A DNA stretch of 64,000 nucleotides, from positions 1-64,000 of the IMG/VR virus record IMGVR_UViG_3300034104_005687. One strand, given 5' to 3'. This document shows positions 15,118 to 23,864 of this stretch, piece after piece. The notes below the pieces were generated by a model. The model did not search any database. It was not told the DNA's origin and saw nothing but the letters and a program-made list of their open reading frames with translations. Each line of letters begins with the position of its first letter. The first letter of the stretch is position 1. The DNA comes from a virus. Position numbers and translations under genes: made by a program.

Positions 15118-16246
15118 GCTTAGAATAGATGAAATTTACAACAATACATTTTGGCCTTGGTTAAAAGCCAACCGCCCAGGCTTTAGGGCTTTCTTCTGCG
15201 AACCATTTGGCAGAAGTGATGCAGACAGCGTTATGAACTACGGTAGAGATGATGTACACGAACACAATTATATATTCTTTTTTGACCAAGAGCCAATACA
15301 TTTGAACATACACACAAATACTTTTTTCAAAGTGCACGACTATAATTTAGATATCACACATGACCGATCGTTGTCAAAAAAACAGCATGAATATAAAGTC
15401 CAAGACGCTGGGTATCTGCTTACCAGCGAGTACAACAGTGAGAACGTAGATCTAGTGTGCAAAAAGTTTGAATGGAAACCATTGTACTACTTTTTTCACG
15501 GATGGGCAGCACTGGATTGGTATCGAGGATACGACAAGACATTTTTGATTACGCCCCTTGCACAACGACAGATCACAAAAACATTTATTGCGCCCAATCG
15601 TATTGTGGCTGGAGAACGAAAACACAGACTGGAAATGCTGTACCACATATTCAAAAACAACATGACCAACAATCATGTCAGTTGCCCTGCTGTGTGTCCA
15701 GCTGAAAACATTTCTATACTGGAAGCTGTCAAACCATTGATCACAAAGTACACTGACATTGAATCAGTATTTACTGCACAGTCTTTGCCTATTAACTTTG
15801 AGGGAGAAACTGACCATCCCATGCATAGCTGCTGGCTTAGTTTGTTTGATCAGTGTGCAGAAAGCTTGCTGTATTTGGTGACAGAAACTGTGGCCACTGG
15901 TCGTAGACATCACTTAACAGAAAAAACTTTCAAGCCCATTGCCCTGGGCATGCCTTTTGTGATTGTGGGCACACGCGGAAGTTTGGAATACTTACGTAGC
16001 TATGGGTTCCGCACGTTCGAAGGCATATGGGACGAAAGCTATGATGACGCAGAAGACGATGTGCGTATCCAACGCATTGCCAGTTTGTTGCGTAGCCTTG
16101 ATGAGCTATCGCCAGAGGGCAAACAAGACCTGTTTGTTCAGTGCCAAGAAGTAATTGAACACAACTGGAATCACTTCTATGGTGGCGGCTTTGAAGCTGT
16201 GCTGTGGAAAGAACTCAATGAGATGCTGAATGAAATTGAACTTTAA
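15116..16246 (+). CDS. TEK-motif glycosyltransferase-like protein, paralogue 2 (376 aa)
   Basis: TEKTFKPI starts at residue 268, followed by GTRGSLEYLRSYGFRTFEGIWDESYDD and a C-terminal VIEHNWNHF. FFFDQEP at about 54-60, YYFFHGWAALDWY at 124-136 and NRIVAGERKHRL at 161-172 match paralogue 1 (550-1716) closely. The ATG at 15116 and the start of the divergent repeat protein share the bases CATG, so the two start codons overlap by 2 bp. No Shine-Dalgarno is visible. Likely role: transfer of a sugar from a nucleotide donor. Confidence 0.72.
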   Translation: MLRIDEIYNNTFWPWLKANRPGFRAFFCEPFGRSDADSVMNYGRDDVHEHNYIFFFDQEPIHLNIHTNTFFKVHDYNLDITHDRSLSKKQHEYKVQDAGYLLTSEYNSENVDLVCKKFEWKPLYYFFHGWAALDWYRGYDKTFLITPLAQRQITKTFIAPNRIVAGERKHRLEMLYHIFKNNMTNNHVSCPAVCPAENISILEAVKPLITKYTDIESVFTAQSLPINFEGETDHPMHSCWLSLFDQCAESLLYLVTETVATGRRHHLTEKTFKPIALGMPFVIVGTRGSLEYLRSYGFRTFEGIWDESYDDAEDDVRIQRIASLLRSLDELSPEGKQDLFVQCQEVIEHNWNHFYGGGFEAVLWKELNEMLNEIEL

Positions 16247-17420
16247 CTTTGTAGCTGATCAAGTGCTCAAGGGCAGAATATACCCTGCACTTGCACAGCA
16301 TCAGGCAAGACCATACACACAGTCCTGGCGAGAGTTTGGTAAACATTTTCCCTATACTATCCCGTTACGACTGCAGGAATACTGCAATCAACACGGGGTT
16401 GATATCAACATATACAATATACACGACTCTTATCCTGACAACACCTTTTACCCTGTGGGAATAGGATTTTTTGATTTTGGCATAGATTACTTTACTTTGC
16501 TGCCCACAGCAGTATTTCAGGCAGTGTACTACGGCAAAATTCGGGTGTTGTTTTACTATCACGAAGGCGACAATCCGCGGCGTATCAAACAACGGCTAGA
16601 TACCCTGGCTGCACAATTGAAATTGCCGCCTGACTGTTATGTGTTTGTGAGTTCCAACAGTGCTGCTGAACACATACCAGGGTTTGTGGTGTTCAATGAT
16701 TTTGAATTATGGTATTATCAGCGCAACATAGAAACTGATCCATTGCCAGTGCACAGTGATCATCGTACCAAAGAATTTACATGTCTCAGCAGACTGCACA
16801 AGTGGTGGCGAGCCACTGTCATGGCAGATTTGCATCGCAGCGGCATGTTAGATAACAGCTATTGGAGCTACTGTGAATCAGCCACAGGGGCCGACACTGA
16901 CTGCCCAATAGAAGTTGATATGATTGCACGGCTAAGACATGATCGCACAAAATTTCTCAAAGATGCTCCCTATTTCAGTGACGAACTATCTGACAGCGAT
17001 CGTAACAATCACGCTGTAATGGAACCCAAATACTACGCAGACAGTTATTGTCAGATTGTGTTGGAAAGTCAATTTGACGTGGATCAAAGCGGCGGTGCGT
17101 TTGTGACTGAAAAAACTTTCAAGCCCATCAAACACGGTCAGTTGTTTTTTGTAGCAGGTGGTGTAGGCAGTCTTCAAGTACTGCGAGATCTGGGTTATAG
17201 AACATTTGATCACTTGTTGGACAACAGCTATGACACCATAACCAATCATACTCAACGATGGAAACAACTACAACAAAGTATTACAGCAGCTCAACCCAGA
17301 TTGCCTGAGTTATTTGCTGCGGCTCGGGAAGATATAGAACACAACCAACAATTATTTGTGGCCAACAAGAGCCAACGCCTAAATAGCTTACTTGAGAAAA
17401 TAAATGAACAACACCGTTAA
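16230..17420 (+). CDS. TEK-motif glycosyltransferase-like protein, paralogue 3 (396 aa)
   Basis: Contains FVTEKTFKPI, then GGVGSLQVLRDLGYRTFDHLLDNSYD and DIEHNQQLF, the block shared by the five paralogues. The N-terminal half is more diverged (FNFVADQVLKGRIYPALAQH, YGKIRVLFYYHEGDNP, CLSRLHKWWRA). It overlaps its upstream paralogue by 17 bp and the amidinotransferase by 17 bp, so all three plus-strand genes are probably one transcript. Sugar transfer is inferred from the motif. Confidence 0.72.
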   Translation: MKLNFNFVADQVLKGRIYPALAQHQARPYTQSWREFGKHFPYTIPLRLQEYCNQHGVDINIYNIHDSYPDNTFYPVGIGFFDFGIDYFTLLPTAVFQAVYYGKIRVLFYYHEGDNPRRIKQRLDTLAAQLKLPPDCYVFVSSNSAAEHIPGFVVFNDFELWYYQRNIETDPLPVHSDHRTKEFTCLSRLHKWWRATVMADLHRSGMLDNSYWSYCESATGADTDCPIEVDMIARLRHDRTKFLKDAPYFSDELSDSDRNNHAVMEPKYYADSYCQIVLESQFDVDQSGGAFVTEKTFKPIKHGQLFFVAGGVGSLQVLRDLGYRTFDHLLDNSYDTITNHTQRWKQLQQSITAAQPRLPELFAAAREDIEHNQQLFVANKSQRLNSLLEKINEQHR

Positions 17421-18432
17421 TTCCTACACATCATGGCAACCACTAGAAGAAGTCATTGTGGGCCGTGCCTACACACCAGACTATTTTGACTTCATTGACA
17501 ATCCACAGGTGCGCAATCAGTTGCAGCAAATCCTAGCTGAGACAGAAGAAGATCTTGACAATCTTTGCCGCACCATCGAACGGTACGGTGCCACTGTACA
17601 TCGACCAGACTTGCCTGGCAAGGACAACTTTGTTTGGCATCAAACCGAAGGAGGAGGTGCTCCGCTGCCGCCATTGACACCTCGCGATTGGCAGATTACG
17701 CTGGGCAACAAATTGTTACGTGTGCTCAACATGGAAGAGCTAGACACAATTTGCAGTAGGTACGGCGATCAAGTGGTCAACCCTCACACCAGTCGGTGGG
17801 ATTCGGATTGCATTCTCAATGGTGCCAGTGCTAGTTGCATTGTACGTGTGGGTCGAGATGTGTTCTTTGACAACTCAGACTTCCTACGACCCGATCAAAC
17901 TCGTTGGATTGTGGACAATGTGTTGGGTCCCGAATATCGCATACACGAAGCAGTCACAGACGGACACGGTGATGCTGTCTTTGCCATTCTTAAACCTGGT
18001 GTAATTCTCAGCAGCAAACACGACGTGAATCTAGATCTTGGCAGAGATTTCCCAGGATGGGATGTGTGCAAGATTTGGGACAGTTCAATCTGGGCAGCAA
18101 TGGAAGTGGGCAAGTTCAAATACGAGCAAAGCCCTGGTGCATGGTATGTACAAGGTCAAACTCCTACACTAGAGTTTACCAAGTTTGTGGACACTTACTT
18201 GAACAAGTGGACTGGCTTTGTGGCCGAAACAGTGTTTGATGTCAACTGTCTTGTGCTAGATGAACAAAATGTGATCTTCAGTGCCTACAACAAAGAAGTG
18301 TTTGACTACTGTAAAAAGCATCGTATCAATCCCATTATCTCAGAATTGCGACACAGCTACTTCTGGGACGGCGGCATCAGTTGCTGTACACAGGATATTC
18401 GACGACGTGGTGGGCTTGAAAATTACTTATAA
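17404..18432 (+). CDS. Amidinotransferase-family protein
   Basis: The 342-residue product has the beta/alpha-propeller signatures of the GATM/arginine deiminase group: DGHGDAVFAIL with H188 and D190, and a C-terminal nucleophile Cys at 327 or 328 in GGISCCTQD. An SSWDS-like substrate segment occurs as SRWDSDC at about 130-136. Members move the amidino group of arginine to an amine, or hydrolyse it. In this sugar-rich setting the acceptor might be an amino sugar from the epimerase/aminotransferase pair, which is a guess. Its stop overlaps the convergent oxygenase gene by 6 bp. Confidence 0.85.
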   Translation: MNNTVNSYTSWQPLEEVIVGRAYTPDYFDFIDNPQVRNQLQQILAETEEDLDNLCRTIERYGATVHRPDLPGKDNFVWHQTEGGGAPLPPLTPRDWQITLGNKLLRVLNMEELDTICSRYGDQVVNPHTSRWDSDCILNGASASCIVRVGRDVFFDNSDFLRPDQTRWIVDNVLGPEYRIHEAVTDGHGDAVFAILKPGVILSSKHDVNLDLGRDFPGWDVCKIWDSSIWAAMEVGKFKYEQSPGAWYVQGQTPTLEFTKFVDTYLNKWTGFVAETVFDVNCLVLDEQNVIFSAYNKEVFDYCKKHRINPIISELRHSYFWDGGISCCTQDIRRRGGLENYL

Positions 18433-19011
18433 CTTGGTATATTCGCCCAAGGTAATGTAACAACAAATTCGTTGCACTGATTCAGGAACCTCACGTTCCA
18501 TATCGTGCCATAATAATTTTTTAACACCGCCACATGTGTGAGAATTAAACATCAGGTATCCGGTGTTTGTAACACTGGGGAATCGATGCACAACATCACT
18601 GTCTGAATTGGTGTTGAAAAATGTTGTACCTATCGTGGTATCATTGTTGGGCAAAAGGTATATTTGCATAGCCGATGGCAGTGTACCATCACAGTGCATA
18701 CCAGGTCTAAAGCCGGGTTCGTCTATCCACCAGCTCAGACTCCAGTACTTTTCATCTACAAACCTTACTCCACATGCTTGTTCAATTTGTGGACGTAGAG
18801 TTTTGCGTGCATAATCTTCCACATCGAAGAAAAACGGTAGGTCAGGTCCGCAAAACATCTTGCGCTTGCTTCTTCCTATCTCCAATCGTTGATATGACAT
18901 TGTGTTCCAGGAACATGATATTATCTGTGACAAAATATTGCTAGGAAATACCTCTGCAACAGAGTACAAATAGCCACAAGAATCAACTGATTGAATCAAC
19001 ATTAGCTGCAA
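18427..19011 (-). CDS. 2-oxoglutarate/Fe(II)-dependent oxygenase
   Basis: The 194-residue product has the iron-binding facial triad on a jelly-roll: H106 and D108 in GMHCDG, and H169 in LLWHD, with R181 about 12 residues later to bind 2-oxoglutarate. MQIYLLPN after the HxD and GYLMFNSH before the last His are usual in prolyl-hydroxylase-like enzymes. It would hydroxylate or desaturate a small molecule, sugar or side chain. It is the last gene of the 17-kb minus-strand run and overlaps the carbamoyltransferase by 10 bp; an in-frame ATG at codon 4 is an alternative start. Confidence 0.8.
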   Translation of the reverse strand: MQLMLIQSVDSCGYLYSVAEVFPSNILSQIISCSWNTMSYQRLEIGRSKRKMFCGPDLPFFFDVEDYARKTLRPQIEQACGVRFVDEKYWSLSWWIDEPGFRPGMHCDGTLPSAMQIYLLPNNDTTIGTTFFNTNSDSDVVHRFPSVTNTGYLMFNSHTCGGVKKLLWHDMEREVPESVQRICCYITLGEYTKL

Positions 19012-20489
19012 ACCTTTACACCATACAACGTTTCAAATCTGTCTGCGTCTTTGCGATCGTTGACCATAGGTTCCCCACGTATGTTAAGGCTAGTGTTTAA
19101 CAACATCGGACACCCAGTCATTACATACCACTTTTCCAGTAGCTGTCTTATACCGGATCCGTCATTGGGTACAGTCTGTACACGACTAGTGCCGTCAGCA
19201 TGAATGATAGCAGGAAATAGGTCAGGATGCCTGCAACGAGCGATGACTTGCATATACCTACTGTTACCGAAGCCACGAGGCATATCAAAGTACATATCAG
19301 CCAGTTCCTCCAAAATAACCGGCGCAAAGGGTCTAAATTGTTGTCTACGTTTGATTCCATTTACTTGATTCTTTATATCAGGGCCGCGAGGATCGGCCAA
19401 CAAACTACGATTTCCTAGTGCTCGTGGACCAAACTCAGCACGGCCGCTGGCAACACCAACGATGCGAGAGGACACAAGCTCGTCTAGAATCTCATTCACA
19501 GGGTAGGCACCGCCAATATTGTGACCCAGAAAAGCATTGTGCCAATTGATCCTACCGCCATGAGCCAATGCGGCAGCACCCAGACTGCTGCCGGCATCAC
19601 CGGGACAAGGCATAATCCAAATGTTGTCAAATAGTTCACCTAGCCTCCTGTTGGCACTACAGTTTAGCGCAACTCCACCTGCGTACACAAGATTGCGACT
19701 CCACCCAAATCCTTTGGCACGAGCCATCACATTCATGATTAGGTCCTCCACAAGATCCTGGGCACCTGCTGCAATATCTACATCGCCTATGTGACTGAGA
19801 TATTTGTGAGTTAGTCCTGTGTGCAAGTTATCACGAAAACGAACTTTCCAGGCATCCTCCACAAGATCCTGCTTCATAAGTTCACCAAAGCCACGTTCGC
19901 CATAAGCGGCCATGCCCATTAGTATGTATTCTTCGTCTAGTGGGCGTAGGCCAACGCGGCCAGTAGCTGCAGAGTAGAAGAGTCCAATTGAATGCGGGTA
20001 CCGTTGACTCCAAAGTTTGCGATAAGTTGCTTGATTGTTTCGATCATATTCAGCTGCCCATATTGTTACAGTATCAAATTCACCAATAGCATCTATTACA
20101 ACTACAGTGGCACGATCAAACGGGCTGGTTTGAAAACCTCCGGCTGCATGGCTTTGATGATGATTGTGCGTGCTGATGTGTGCCGGCAGTTGAATTTTGT
20201 GGTCAAGTTGATCATTGATGATTTGCCGAGCACTCAATTTGTTCCATTCTATGCCCTGGCCTGAATACAGTTGTCTCAATTGTTTTAGCCACGGTCGTTC
20301 ATAGTATGCAACATGATCAATGGCACCGCCATGTGCTATTGCGTCTTGAATCAATTCAAGACACAGATTTTCGTCATTTTTTTTCTTGCTGTAGCGTTCA
20401 CTGTGGCCAGCAAAAAGAATATCGCCCTGCGGAGATATTACTGTGGCTGCTGCATCATGAAAGCCGGCTGCTATTCCCAGTATGTTCAT
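19002..20489 (-). CDS. NodU/CmcH-family carbamoyltransferase
   Basis: The 495-residue protein starts with the ASKHA-type strand NILGIAAGFHDAAA, has HNHHQSHAAGGF near residues 108-119 (metal-site histidines), YAGGVALNC, and the family hallmark GRAEFGPRALGNRSLLADPR at about 349-368. These enzymes activate carbamoyl phosphate with ATP to carbamoyladenylate and transfer the carbamoyl group to a hydroxyl of a sugar or antibiotic. It is somewhat shorter than the usual 550-600 residues. Its start overlaps the 33-residue gene upstream as ATGA. Confidence 0.93.
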   Translation of the reverse strand: MNILGIAAGFHDAAATVISPQGDILFAGHSERYSKKKNDENLCLELIQDAIAHGGAIDHVAYYERPWLKQLRQLYSGQGIEWNKLSARQIINDQLDHKIQLPAHISTHNHHQSHAAGGFQTSPFDRATVVVIDAIGEFDTVTIWAAEYDRNNQATYRKLWSQRYPHSIGLFYSAATGRVGLRPLDEEYILMGMAAYGERGFGELMKQDLVEDAWKVRFRDNLHTGLTHKYLSHIGDVDIAAGAQDLVEDLIMNVMARAKGFGWSRNLVYAGGVALNCSANRRLGELFDNIWIMPCPGDAGSSLGAAALAHGGRINWHNAFLGHNIGGAYPVNEILDELVSSRIVGVASGRAEFGPRALGNRSLLADPRGPDIKNQVNGIKRRQQFRPFAPVILEELADMYFDMPRGFGNSRYMQVIARCRHPDLFPAIIHADGTSRVQTVPNDGSGIRQLLEKWYVMTGCPMLLNTSLNIRGEPMVNDRKDADRFETLYGVKVCS

Positions 20490-20587
20490 TTGTAGATAAA
20501 TGGATCTCGTTTGCGGAGCTCTTTGAGCTTTTTACGATAACGAATTTCCAGGGTGATTCGTGCCCATAATCTCTTGATCCAGTTCAT
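20486..20587 (-). CDS. Conserved 33-residue basic mini-protein
   Basis: ATG at 20587 and TGA at 20486-20488 give 33 residues. The product opens MNWIKRLWARITLEIRYRK and ends KRDPFIYK, so it is strongly basic with an amphipathic N-terminal helix that may lie on a membrane or nucleic acid. It overlaps both neighbours as ATGA, which indicates translational coupling. I recall very similar 'EIRYRK.LKELRK.DPFIYK' mini-proteins in T4-like aquatic phages; function unknown. Confidence 0.75.
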   Translation of the reverse strand: MNWIKRLWARITLEIRYRKKLKELRKRDPFIYK

Positions 20588-21627
20588 TTCAATTCCTTTA
20601 TTTGCTGTTCAGCATAGTCTGGATCGCTCCAGTTGTATGTGTATGTAGCTGAAATATTGCCAATTTGAATTTTATACACATCCAGGTGTTGAGCCAGCTG
20701 TGCCCAAATTTGTTCATAGTCTGTGGTACCAAAACTCTTGATCAAATTGACCTGAGCCACTTTGGGATGCCCTATGGTCAAACTTTTGTCTTCGGGGTCA
20801 AATCCGTTTTGTGTTAGCCAGGTTCTGAACTCTGCCAGTTGTTTTTGTTGCCAATAGTACGCACCCGGATCACGTGCCCATTCAATATCAAAGTCCCCAG
20901 CGGCTTGTGTTTGTGCTCGCAGTGAAGTTGTGGTCAACTCGCTGAGCCGCGAATCTCGACCTTCGTCGTTGAACACTTCCCAATGTGCTTTGCCCACAGC
21001 TTTGTTGACTCCCACATACACTCCGCCTAACTGTCGATTAATTGTTTCAATGCCAAACAGTTCGTAGTCTTCGGGCCCTAATTCAAATCGGGGTGCTCGC
21101 AGCCAACACATCAATTGACTGGGACGACGCCACTCAGGTGCTTGAATCACTTTACGCATGCTGAGCACCAGGCTTTCCAGTTCATGACACAAGAGATTTA
21201 GTTGTCGAATGTGCCAGCGAGTAACATCATCTGCTGCGGTATAGTACGGACTCATGGCTCCTGACACACCTTGTAGATCTTCAAAGTAGCGGTGCAACCA
21301 ATTCATGCGTTCATGATTGATGTCTAGGTCTGACTGTATCACTGATTCCACATTGTAATCAGGGCACACAATGTGATAGCCTAGGTTGGCTTGATTCACG
21401 GCTGTGATGCTGCGATTGATCTCTCCACAAATGTATTCAGCTGTGCGTTCGCTCTCAGTCCACCCCAGCCAACAGTAGTTCTTTTCCAAATGATATTGAT
21501 TCTGCACTAGATGCTGCAAGGCGGCGTGCCATTTACGTCCAAGACTGGTGTCAGGAACATCAATATACACTGGCAAAGTGCTGCCGGTGCGTGAGCTGCG
21601 TAATGTTATTGTGATTTGGTCAAGCAA
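20584..21627 (-). CDS. Hypothetical protein in radical-SAM operon (347 aa)
   Basis: The 347-residue soluble protein has no motif I can name. It holds conserved-looking segments such as YHLEKNYCWLGW, HERMNWLHRYFEDLQG, CHELESLVLSMRK, and LFGIETINRQLGGVYVGVNKAVGK followed by HWEVFNDEG. There is no signal peptide or membrane span. It overlaps the radical SAM gene upstream by 8 bp and the mini-protein downstream as ATGA. It may act on the same product as the flanking enzymes. Confidence 0.7.
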   Translation of the reverse strand: MLDQITITLRSSRTGSTLPVYIDVPDTSLGRKWHAALQHLVQNQYHLEKNYCWLGWTESERTAEYICGEINRSITAVNQANLGYHIVCPDYNVESVIQSDLDINHERMNWLHRYFEDLQGVSGAMSPYYTAADDVTRWHIRQLNLLCHELESLVLSMRKVIQAPEWRRPSQLMCWLRAPRFELGPEDYELFGIETINRQLGGVYVGVNKAVGKAHWEVFNDEGRDSRLSELTTTSLRAQTQAAGDFDIEWARDPGAYYWQQKQLAEFRTWLTQNGFDPEDKSLTIGHPKVAQVNLIKSFGTTDYEQIWAQLAQHLDVYKIQIGNISATYTYNWSDPDYAEQQIKELK

Positions 21628-22912
21628 TTTGATCCCACCATTTCTTTATTTCAGGTCTCGCACTCAATATTGTGGCCATGTCTGTGGGCGCTGTGCGAAT
21701 ACTTTCTAATTTTAACACACGAGCCTTGCCTTGAGCAAGAGCAGACTGATAAGTGTCAGGCCATTGTTGTTCAAAAGTAGGTCTTGATTTTAACTGCGTT
21801 AGCACATCTCTCATGCTGGTTGCTGTGCATTTTGCAATCAATTCATCCAACCAAGGGTCCAGCAAATGTCGTGGCAAGGCCAAAGGACTCATCACAATGT
21901 CTGGAGAAAAGCTGAACATTACCTTGCTCAACAATTCTACATCATACTGCTGTGCCAATGCCTGTATGGCATCTACTTCAAACATACCTGGTAGAGTAAG
22001 TGTAAAGTCCAGTCTCATTTGTCTACGGTTTTGTTGATGTTGGCGTCCTGCTTCGAAGTTTCTGCAGAAAATATTGTAGTCGAGGCCTGTTCTAATGTAT
22101 TCACCAATTGCTCCAGTGCCGTCAATGCTTGCGCAAATTTGCCAATCTTGTATATGATCCAAAATATCGCTGTAAAGATTGCACCCGCGATAATCAATTC
22201 TGCTAAGGTTAGTGTTGTATCTAGCGTAAACATTTTTTCCATCCCCTAGTTCCACAATTCTTTTCATGTAGCGCCAATGCTGTTCATACATTAGAGGTTC
22301 GCCGCCAACCCAGTATATTTCTTCTACTCGGTGTTGCTCTACAGCATCACTGAATTCTTGTTCAATCTGCTGATCTTGAAACTGCGAGATTTGTTGTCGT
22401 ACACTGGGAGTCATCCAGTTGTTTTTAGAATTTGCCCAATCAACCATGTTGTGAGTTTTTTGTTCTGTTTCCCAGGATGACGACAACATGTCTCCGCAAG
22501 TTCTACACTTAAAGTTACATAGGTTACTGAACCTATAATCCCAGCTAACAGGTTGCATTGTGGTGGCTCCACTGGCATCAGTTGTGGCATATACTTCTGA
22601 TATTTTGTGCCCAAACAGATGACCAAAGTAGTCTCTGTACACGCTGGTGTTTAACAATTTTGAATTACAAACATCGCACTCGGGTAATGTTTCGCCGGCC
22701 ATCATTCGTCGACGTACACTCCGCATGTGTTCGCTGTTCCAGTGTTGCTCCAGTGTGGCAGGAATATACTGACCTGTGCCTGAACTAGTATCTATATATT
22801 GTTCAAAGTTCTGTGCAGGTTCACGACTAGCGCAACACAATCGTCGTTCAGTTTGCGGGCTAAGATATGTGTGAGTCCAAGGTGCAAGACAAAGAGTATC
22901 AGGTTTTTTCAT
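21620..22912 (-). CDS. Radical SAM protein with SPASM/twitch-like cysteines (430 aa)
   Basis: The [4Fe-4S]-binding CxxxCxxC motif is C132, C136, C139 in SNLCNFKCRTCG, followed by VGGEPLM. An N-terminal Cys pair (CC at 26-27) and CDVC at 79-82 may hold an additional cluster. CLAPWTH at 8-14 resembles the entry segment of the two paralogues at 25448 and 26656. Radical SAM enzymes cleave SAM to start difficult C-H chemistry. The substrate is not evident. It overlaps both neighbours (8 and 14 bp). Confidence 0.85.
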   Translation of the reverse strand: MKKPDTLCLAPWTHTYLSPQTERRLCCASREPAQNFEQYIDTSSGTGQYIPATLEQHWNSEHMRSVRRRMMAGETLPECDVCNSKLLNTSVYRDYFGHLFGHKISEVYATTDASGATTMQPVSWDYRFSNLCNFKCRTCGDMLSSSWETEQKTHNMVDWANSKNNWMTPSVRQQISQFQDQQIEQEFSDAVEQHRVEEIYWVGGEPLMYEQHWRYMKRIVELGDGKNVYARYNTNLSRIDYRGCNLYSDILDHIQDWQICASIDGTGAIGEYIRTGLDYNIFCRNFEAGRQHQQNRRQMRLDFTLTLPGMFEVDAIQALAQQYDVELLSKVMFSFSPDIVMSPLALPRHLLDPWLDELIAKCTATSMRDVLTQLKSRPTFEQQWPDTYQSALAQGKARVLKLESIRTAPTDMATILSARPEIKKWWDQIA

Positions 22913-23864
22913 AAATTTGTTGGCATATCCAAGTATATAACTGTTCTAACCCGTGTTCTAAATTATCTGGTGGCTCCCACCCTAACACTTGTTGCACCAA
23001 AGTATTATCACTGGTACGGCCCATAACTCCAAGAGGACCGTCGATGTTGCGTATGCTCACAGACTTGTTGGCCAACTTGCTAATCAAAAATACCAGCTGG
23101 TTAATAGTGATCATTCGTTGACTACCAATGTTGATAGGTTGTGTGTAATTGCTGTCCATTAATCGATGAATACCTTCTATACACTCGTCAATGTAAAGAA
23201 AACTGCGTGTTTGTGTACCTGGACCCCAAACGTCAACAATGCCTTGATCTTCGCATTGTAGAACTTTGCGACACAGCGCAGCAGGGGATTTTTCTCTACC
23301 CCCGGTCCAAGCGGATTCAGCACCAAATACATTGTGCAGCCTGGCAATTCGAACATCGATACTGTGGTTACGAGCAAAGGTTGCATACAAACGTTCACTG
23401 AACAATTTTTCCCAGCCGTATTCAGAATCAGGTTCTGCCGGATATGCGCTGGCCTCGCTCATTACAGGATTGTCAGGATCTTGTTGATTGTAAGCAGGAT
23501 AAATGCATGCACTGGAACTGTAAAATATTTTTTTAATCTTCTTAAACACCATTTCGTGCAAGATATTCAAATTAATAATTGCCGAGTTGTGCATGATCTC
23601 AGCGTCATTGTTGCCAGTAAAGATATATCCTGCGCCGCCCATGTCTGCTGCCAACTGATATATTTCATCTATGTCCCGTGTAATCAATCTTGTGACTTGG
23701 CGTTGGTTGCGAAGATCCACAATATGGAATTCATTGGCATCAGTTTGACTAAACTCTGGACGATGTAGGTCAGCGCCTACAACATAGTGTCCTTGTGCTC
23801 TCAAACTCCGAACCAAGTGTGCACCAATAAATCCGCCTGCACCACAGACCAATACTTTTTTCAT
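22899..23864 (-). CDS. GDP-mannose 3,5-epimerase-like SDR enzyme
   Basis: A 321-residue extended SDR: GAGGFIG at 8-14 for NAD, YGWEK with Y149 and K153. The stretch LAADMGGAGYIFTGNNDAEIM at about 71-91, the SSACIYP segment with Cys120, and YPAEPDSEYGWEK are close to plant GDP-mannose 3,5-epimerase, where that Cys is an acid/base residue. The enzyme would make GDP-L-galactose or GDP-L-gulose from GDP-mannose, giving L-sugar donors for the nearby transferases. It overlaps the upstream gene as ATGA and the downstream radical SAM by 14 bp. Confidence 0.88.
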   Translation of the reverse strand: MKKVLVCGAGGFIGAHLVRSLRAQGHYVVGADLHRPEFSQTDANEFHIVDLRNQRQVTRLITRDIDEIYQLAADMGGAGYIFTGNNDAEIMHNSAIINLNILHEMVFKKIKKIFYSSSACIYPAYNQQDPDNPVMSEASAYPAEPDSEYGWEKLFSERLYATFARNHSIDVRIARLHNVFGAESAWTGGREKSPAALCRKVLQCEDQGIVDVWGPGTQTRSFLYIDECIEGIHRLMDSNYTQPINIGSQRMITINQLVFLISKLANKSVSIRNIDGPLGVMGRTSDNTLVQQVLGWEPPDNLEHGLEQLYTWICQQIYEKT

